From JBQTHI01 sp052390035 (GTDB lineage Bacteria > Actinomycetota > Acidimicrobiia > Spongiisociales > ZC4RG35): DNA of 25,140 bases. Within the stretch, counting starts at the first letter, position 1; every line of letters starts with the position of its first letter. The position numbers and the translations under genes were made by a program. The stretch is taken from NCBI GenBank assembly GCA_052390035.1, contig JBQTHI010000169.1, forward strand, positions 1 to 25,140, given 5' to 3'. Shown here piece after piece: positions 21,572-25,140 of the stretch. The notes under the pieces are model-generated. The model saw nothing but the letters and a program-made list of their open reading frames with translations, made no database searches and was not told where the DNA came from.

Positions 21572-24193
21572 ATGCCCACTCTTGCCCTGCTCGACGGTAA
21601 CTCCATCGCCTATCGGGCCTTCTTCGCTCTTCCCCCCGATCTAGCCACCACCTCGGGCCAGGTGACCAACGCCGCATACGGCTTCACCCGGATGCTCATC
21701 AAGCTGTTGGGTGACCATCATCCCGAGGCGGTGGTGGTCGCCTGGGATGTGTCGCGGCAAACCTTTCGCACCGGCGAATACGCCGCATACAAGGCGCAAC
21801 GCCAAGCCGCTCCCGACGCCTTCAAGAGCCAGCTTCCGCTGATAGGAGCGGTCCTCGACGCCCTCGGCATGGTCCAGCTACGAATGGAGGGTTACGAGGC
21901 CGACGACCTCATCGCCTCCCTCGCCCTCCAGGCCCGCAAGGAGAACTGGGAGGTGCTGGTGGTCACCGGCGATCGTGACGCTTTCCAATTGGTCGACGAA
22001 CACCTCAAGGTGCTCTACACCCGTCGGGGGATAACCGACGTGGTGGTGGTCGACGACGCCTACGTTATGGAGCGATACGGGATCCGCCCCGATCAATATG
22101 TCGAATACGCCGCGTTGCGGGGCGACAGCTCTGACAACCTTCCGGGGGTGCCGGGGGTGGGGGAGAAGACCGCCTCCAAGCTGATTGCCGACTACGGGCG
22201 GGTGGAGGGGATCTACGACACACTCGACGAGCAGGGTCCCCGCCTCCGTCAAAACCTGGCAGAACATCGCGAGCAGGTCTATCTGAACCGGCGTCTCATG
22301 ACACTGGTCGACAACCTCGATCTCGATGTCGAGTTAGAGGACATCCGTCGAGGGGATTGGGACCGTGACCGGGCCAAGCAACTCTTCGAGAGCCTCGAGT
22401 TCTACAGCCTGTGGGAGGACCTGCTCGAGGTGCAGCCGGCCGCCGGGTCACTTTCCACCGCGGCGGTTCTCGATACCGAGACCCGCCTCGTCGAACGGCC
22501 CCACGAGATCGAGGCCTTGGGCAGCCGGACTCCGATGGTGCTTGAACCGGTCGGAGACCCGACCTGGGGTTTTGTTTTCTACGTCGAGGAGGGAGAGGCT
22601 GCCGCCGTCCCTCTCGATCGGCTCGAACCTCTCCGCGGTGCGATCGCCGACCCGTCGGCGCCCAAGGCCGCCCACGACGGCAAGGCGCTGATTCGTCGGC
22701 TGCTCGACGCCGGGTTTGAGCTAAAAGGACTGGATTTCGACACCGCACTCGCCTCCTATTTGCTGAACCCGGCGACCCGCGAATATGGCCTCGCCCCGGT
22801 GGCCGCCCGCTATCTCAAGGTGGAGGTCGAATCGGCCGACCGGGCATCAGGGCCAGGCTCGCAGGGGACCCTCGACCTCACCGGGGGACCCGATCTTGAC
22901 GCCGCCGGCCGGCGAGTCGAGGCAATCGCCCGGCTCGGGGTAGCCCTCCAGGCCGAGCTCGACGCCCGTGACGAACTGGAGCTGTTCCAGCGCTTCGAGT
23001 TACCACTGGTGCCGGTCCTCGCTCGGATGGAACATGCCGGGATCGGGGTCGACCGCGAATACCTGGAAGAGCTGGGGGCCGATCTCCGCACCCGCCTGTC
23101 CGAGTTAGAGCGACGGATCCACCAGGAGGCCGGCGAGGCCTTCAACGTCAACTCGACCAACCAGCTCAGAGAAGTGCTTTACCAGCGGTTAGGCCTACCG
23201 GTGCTCAAGAAGACTTCGACCGGGGCACCTTCGACCGACGCCTCGGTGCTCGAGAAGCTCGCCGAGTCGCACCCGATCGTCGCCCACCTCCTGCAATACC
23301 GAGAGCTGGAGAAGCTTCGCTCCACCTACGTGGACGGATATCTTCCCCTGATCACCAGGGACGGGCGCATCCACACCCGTTTCAACCAGATGGCTGCCAC
23401 CACCGGGCGACTTTCCTCCGACACTCCCAACTTGCAGAACATCCCCGTTCGATCGGAAACCGGTAAGACCGTGCGGCGCGCCTTCGTTCCCCGACCCGGG
23501 TGGACCTTCCTGGTGGCCGACTACAGCCAGATCGAGTTGCGGGTCTTGGCCCACATGAGTCGAGACCCGGGCCTGGTCGAAGCCTTCACCTCCGACACCG
23601 ACATCCACACCGCCACCGCCGCCCGGGTATTCGCGGTTCCGCCGGAGATGGTCAGCACCGAGATGCGGCGCCGGGCCAAGACCATCAACTTCGGCCTTCT
23701 CTACGGAATGGAGGCGTTTGGCCTGGCCGACCGGTTGGGCATCACCCGCGATGAGGCCCGTCACCACATCGACGAATATTTTGCTCAATTTCCCGAGGTG
23801 AAAGCCTTCATGGACGGAGTGGTCACCCAGGCTCGCAACCAGGGGTACACCACAACCCTGTTCGGGAGGAGGCGCTACCTGCCTGAGCTGAAGAGTGACA
23901 ACTTTCGCATCCGCCAGATGGGAGAGCGCATGGCCCTCAATGCCCCGGTGCAGGGAACTGCGGCCGACATCATCAAACGGGCGATGATCGACCTCGACGC
24001 CGCTCTCACCGAATCGGGCATGGAATCCACCGTTCTCCTCCAGGTCCACGACGAGTTGATACTCGAGTCACCCCCGCACGAACTCGAATCGGCGATCACT
24101 CTCACCACCAGGGTGATGGAGGAAGTGGTCGAGTTGGCGGTCCCGCTCAAGGTGGACATCTCCACCGGCGGGGACCTCTCGGAGGTCAAGTAG
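21572..24193 (+). CDS. polA: DNA polymerase I
   Basis: 873 residues, for Okazaki fragment processing and repair synthesis. The N-terminal 5' nuclease (about 1-290) shows LLDGNSIAYRAF, YEADDLIA, VTGDRDAFQLV, RGDSSDNLPGVPGVGEKTA. The middle domain (about 300-470) is a degenerate 3'-5' exonuclease: the first D-x-E motif reads VLEPVGDP, though FDTALASYLLNP is kept. The family A polymerase domain has motif A DYSQIELR with D650, the O-helix RRRAKTINFGLLYG with K703, and motif C VHDE with D827. Proofreading is therefore expected to be absent, as in other actinobacterial PolA. There is no clear Shine-Dalgarno before ATG 21572. Adjacency to rpsA matches Rv1629-Rv1630. Confidence 0.97.
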   Translation: MPTLALLDGNSIAYRAFFALPPDLATTSGQVTNAAYGFTRMLIKLLGDHHPEAVVVAWDVSRQTFRTGEYAAYKAQRQAAPDAFKSQLPLIGAVLDALGMVQLRMEGYEADDLIASLALQARKENWEVLVVTGDRDAFQLVDEHLKVLYTRRGITDVVVVDDAYVMERYGIRPDQYVEYAALRGDSSDNLPGVPGVGEKTASKLIADYGRVEGIYDTLDEQGPRLRQNLAEHREQVYLNRRLMTLVDNLDLDVELEDIRRGDWDRDRAKQLFESLEFYSLWEDLLEVQPAAGSLSTAAVLDTETRLVERPHEIEALGSRTPMVLEPVGDPTWGFVFYVEEGEAAAVPLDRLEPLRGAIADPSAPKAAHDGKALIRRLLDAGFELKGLDFDTALASYLLNPATREYGLAPVAARYLKVEVESADRASGPGSQGTLDLTGGPDLDAAGRRVEAIARLGVALQAELDARDELELFQRFELPLVPVLARMEHAGIGVDREYLEELGADLRTRLSELERRIHQEAGEAFNVNSTNQLREVLYQRLGLPVLKKTSTGAPSTDASVLEKLAESHPIVAHLLQYRELEKLRSTYVDGYLPLITRDGRIHTRFNQMAATTGRLSSDTPNLQNIPVRSETGKTVRRAFVPRPGWTFLVADYSQIELRVLAHMSRDPGLVEAFTSDTDIHTATAARVFAVPPEMVSTEMRRRAKTINFGLLYGMEAFGLADRLGITRDEARHHIDEYFAQFPEVKAFMDGVVTQARNQGYTTTLFGRRRYLPELKSDNFRIRQMGERMALNAPVQGTAADIIKRAMIDLDAALTESGMESTVLLQVHDELILESPPHELESAITLTTRVMEEVVELAVPLKVDISTGGDLSEVK

Positions 24194-24524
24194 GCAACGT
24201 GCTCGGTGGGAGGACGAACCCCGGCTCCTAATCCGCTCCCGCTAACGCTTGCCTCTGGTTTCGGGCCCGGCGTCGGCCGGTGTTACTCACGCCGGCAGGG
24301 CCACCGGGCAGTACCAAAAGTCCGACCCCCCTACAGAATCTTTCGAATGGGTCAGATTGACTCGCTCCCTTACCACTGTCCGGATCTTGGTGAATTCTGA
24401 CAGGCGAGGACCAAGAGCATCGGGGATCGGGCTCCACGGCGGGCAGTGCCGAGAATCAAGCACGAAAAGCCGACTTTGCACTATCCATCGTGAGCTGCGC
24501 GTGGGCTCTGTTAGAGTTACCTCA
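24194..24524. other. Structured gap between polA and rpsA
   Basis: No convincing gene; the one plus-strand frame (24206-24400) is rejected. Structures seen are a GC-rich stem GCCCGG (24265-24270) with CCGGGC (24304-24309), enclosing an imperfect GCCGG/CCGGC pair, perhaps ending polA transcription without a U-tract, and TCTTGGT (24385-24391) with ACCAAGA (24410-24416) around an 18-base loop. TAGAGT at 24512-24517 is a possible -10 box for rpsA; no good -35 box lies at the right distance. Confidence 0.4.
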
Positions 24525-24525
24525 A

Positions 24526-24550
24526 TCCCGGGCTCTTTCTGCCGGGAGCC
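24526..24550 (+). promoter_or_regulatory. Overlapping alternative hairpins in the rpsA leader
   Basis: TCCCGG (24526-24531) can pair with CCGGGA (24542-24547), or GGCTC (24531-24535) can pair with GAGCC (24546-24550). The two stems share bases and exclude each other. They end ten bases before the rpsA Shine-Dalgarno sequence. Confidence 0.4.
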
Positions 24551-24559
24551 ATCCCTTTC

Positions 24560-24566
24560 GGAGGAA
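24560..24566 (+). promoter_or_regulatory. Ribosome-binding site of rpsA
   Basis: GGAGGAA, a near-perfect Shine-Dalgarno, ends 12 bases before the ATG at 24579. It is one of very few strong sites in the window and fits a highly translated ribosomal gene. Confidence 0.7.
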
Positions 24567-24578
24567 TCACACCCACTC

Positions 24579-25140
24579 ATGTCCACAGACACCGACACCG
24601 CGCCGTCTATGCCGGCGCCCGACGAGCCCCTCTCCGTACCGGACGCCTTGTCCGAACCGGGACCCGAGCCCATCACCGAAGAGACCCCCATCCACGGCCG
24701 GACGGTGATCGTCCCACCCGACGTCGACTCGCTGCCCGATGACATCGCCGACGACTTCGAGGCGGCCATCGCCCAGACCGTGATCGAATTCAAAGAGGGA
24801 GACATCGTCGAGGGGAAGGTGGTTTCGGTTGACGCCGACGGGGCGATGGTCGACGTCGGATACAAGTCGGAAGGGTTGATCCCCACCGAAGAACTTTCCA
24901 TCCGCGCCAACATCGACCCCACCTCGGTCGTCAAGGTAGGGGACAAGGTCGAAGCCCTGGTCCTCAACAAAGAAGACGACGAGGGCCGTCTCATTCTCTC
25001 CAAGAAGCGGGCTCAGTACGAGCGGGCCTGGGGCCGCGTGCAGGAGATCACCAAGGAGGGCGGGGCCGTCAAAGGCACCGTTATCGAGGTGGTCAAAGGC
25101 GGCCTGATCGTTGACATCGGTCTGCGGGGCTTCCTCCCCG
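24579..25140 (+). CDS. rpsA: 30S ribosomal protein S1, 5' part
   Basis: 187 codons from ATG 24579, running off the right edge. An acidic, Pro-rich N-terminal extension (about 1-65) precedes the first S1 RNA-binding repeat (about 71-142: FKEGDIVEGKVVSVDADG, YKSEGLIP, LSKKRAQ). A second repeat starts near 158 (GGAVKGTVIEV, LRGFLP). S1 helps the 30S subunit bind and unfold mRNA. The order polA-rpsA is conserved in actinobacteria. The extension of about 40 residues before the conserved part is longer than in many S1 proteins. The strong ribosome-binding site and structured leader suggest translational control, which is known for rpsA in E. coli but not shown here. Confidence 0.93.
   Translation, partial: MSTDTDTAPSMPAPDEPLSVPDALSEPGPEPITEETPIHGRTVIVPPDVDSLPDDIADDFEAAIAQTVIEFKEGDIVEGKVVSVDADGAMVDVGYKSEGLIPTEELSIRANIDPTSVVKVGDKVEALVLNKEDDEGRLILSKKRAQYERAWGRVQEITKEGGAVKGTVIEVVKGGLIVDIGLRGFLP

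Noticed and set aside
24206..24400. A 64-residue plus-strand frame between polA and rpsA
   Set aside because: No ribosome-binding site, no family features, and it covers GC-rich stem structures.

Overview
The window is a high-G+C chromosomal segment with very short gaps, frequent GTG/TTG starts and many ATGA/GTGA start-stop overlaps. Gene content points to an Actinomycetota-like bacterium, possibly a deep class such as Acidimicrobiia. The order ileS? - lspA - rluD - dnaE - trpE/C/B/A - polA - rpsA follows the order of the same genes in Mycobacterium tuberculosis (from about Rv1536 to Rv1630, from memory), compressed and with other genes interleaved. I see no insertion sequence, prophage or CRISPR array.

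Layout. 1-87: 5' end of a minus-strand gene, probably ileS, with a structured leader. 228-2884 (+): a TraR/DksA zinc-finger protein, lipoprotein signal peptidase, an RluD-type pseudouridine synthase and a rhomboid protease with an N-terminal Cys/His zinc module. 2972-6469 (+): replicative polymerase DnaE. 6490-11156 (-): a tandem-domain ThyX-like protein, a 70-residue protein, two ArsA/Get3-like ATPases linked by overlapping start/stop codons, and a HAD hydrolase with a C-terminal membrane anchor. 11211-14412: a small membrane protein (+), an EamA transporter (-), endonuclease III (+) and an MFS transporter (-). 14485-20887 (+): ccdA-trpE-ygfZ-trpC-trpF-trpB-trpA, mostly overlapping. 20894-20977 (-): tRNA-Leu(CAA). 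21275-24193 (+): a small coiled-coil protein and DNA polymerase I. From 24579 (+): the start of ribosomal protein S1, after a 385-bp structured gap.

How the genes work together. The trp block supplies anthranilate synthase component I, PRAI, IGPS and both tryptophan synthase subunits; trpG and trpD must lie elsewhere. DnaE keeps all nine metal ligands of a potentially proofreading PHP domain, while PolA has lost its first 3'-5' exonuclease motif. The minus-strand Get3-like block is the most unusual system here: the two ATPases show complementary motif losses, they follow a tiny coupled protein, and the next gene encodes a protein with tail-anchored topology, the kind of client a Get3 targeting factor would carry.

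Non-coding signals include a 49-bp direct repeat (46/49 identical) flanking trpC-trpF-trpB-trpA-tRNA-Leu, a duplicated 3' end of the thyX-like gene, palindromes in divergent promoter regions, a 12-bp inverted repeat upstream of the polA unit, and two mutually exclusive hairpins just before the rpsA ribosome-binding site.
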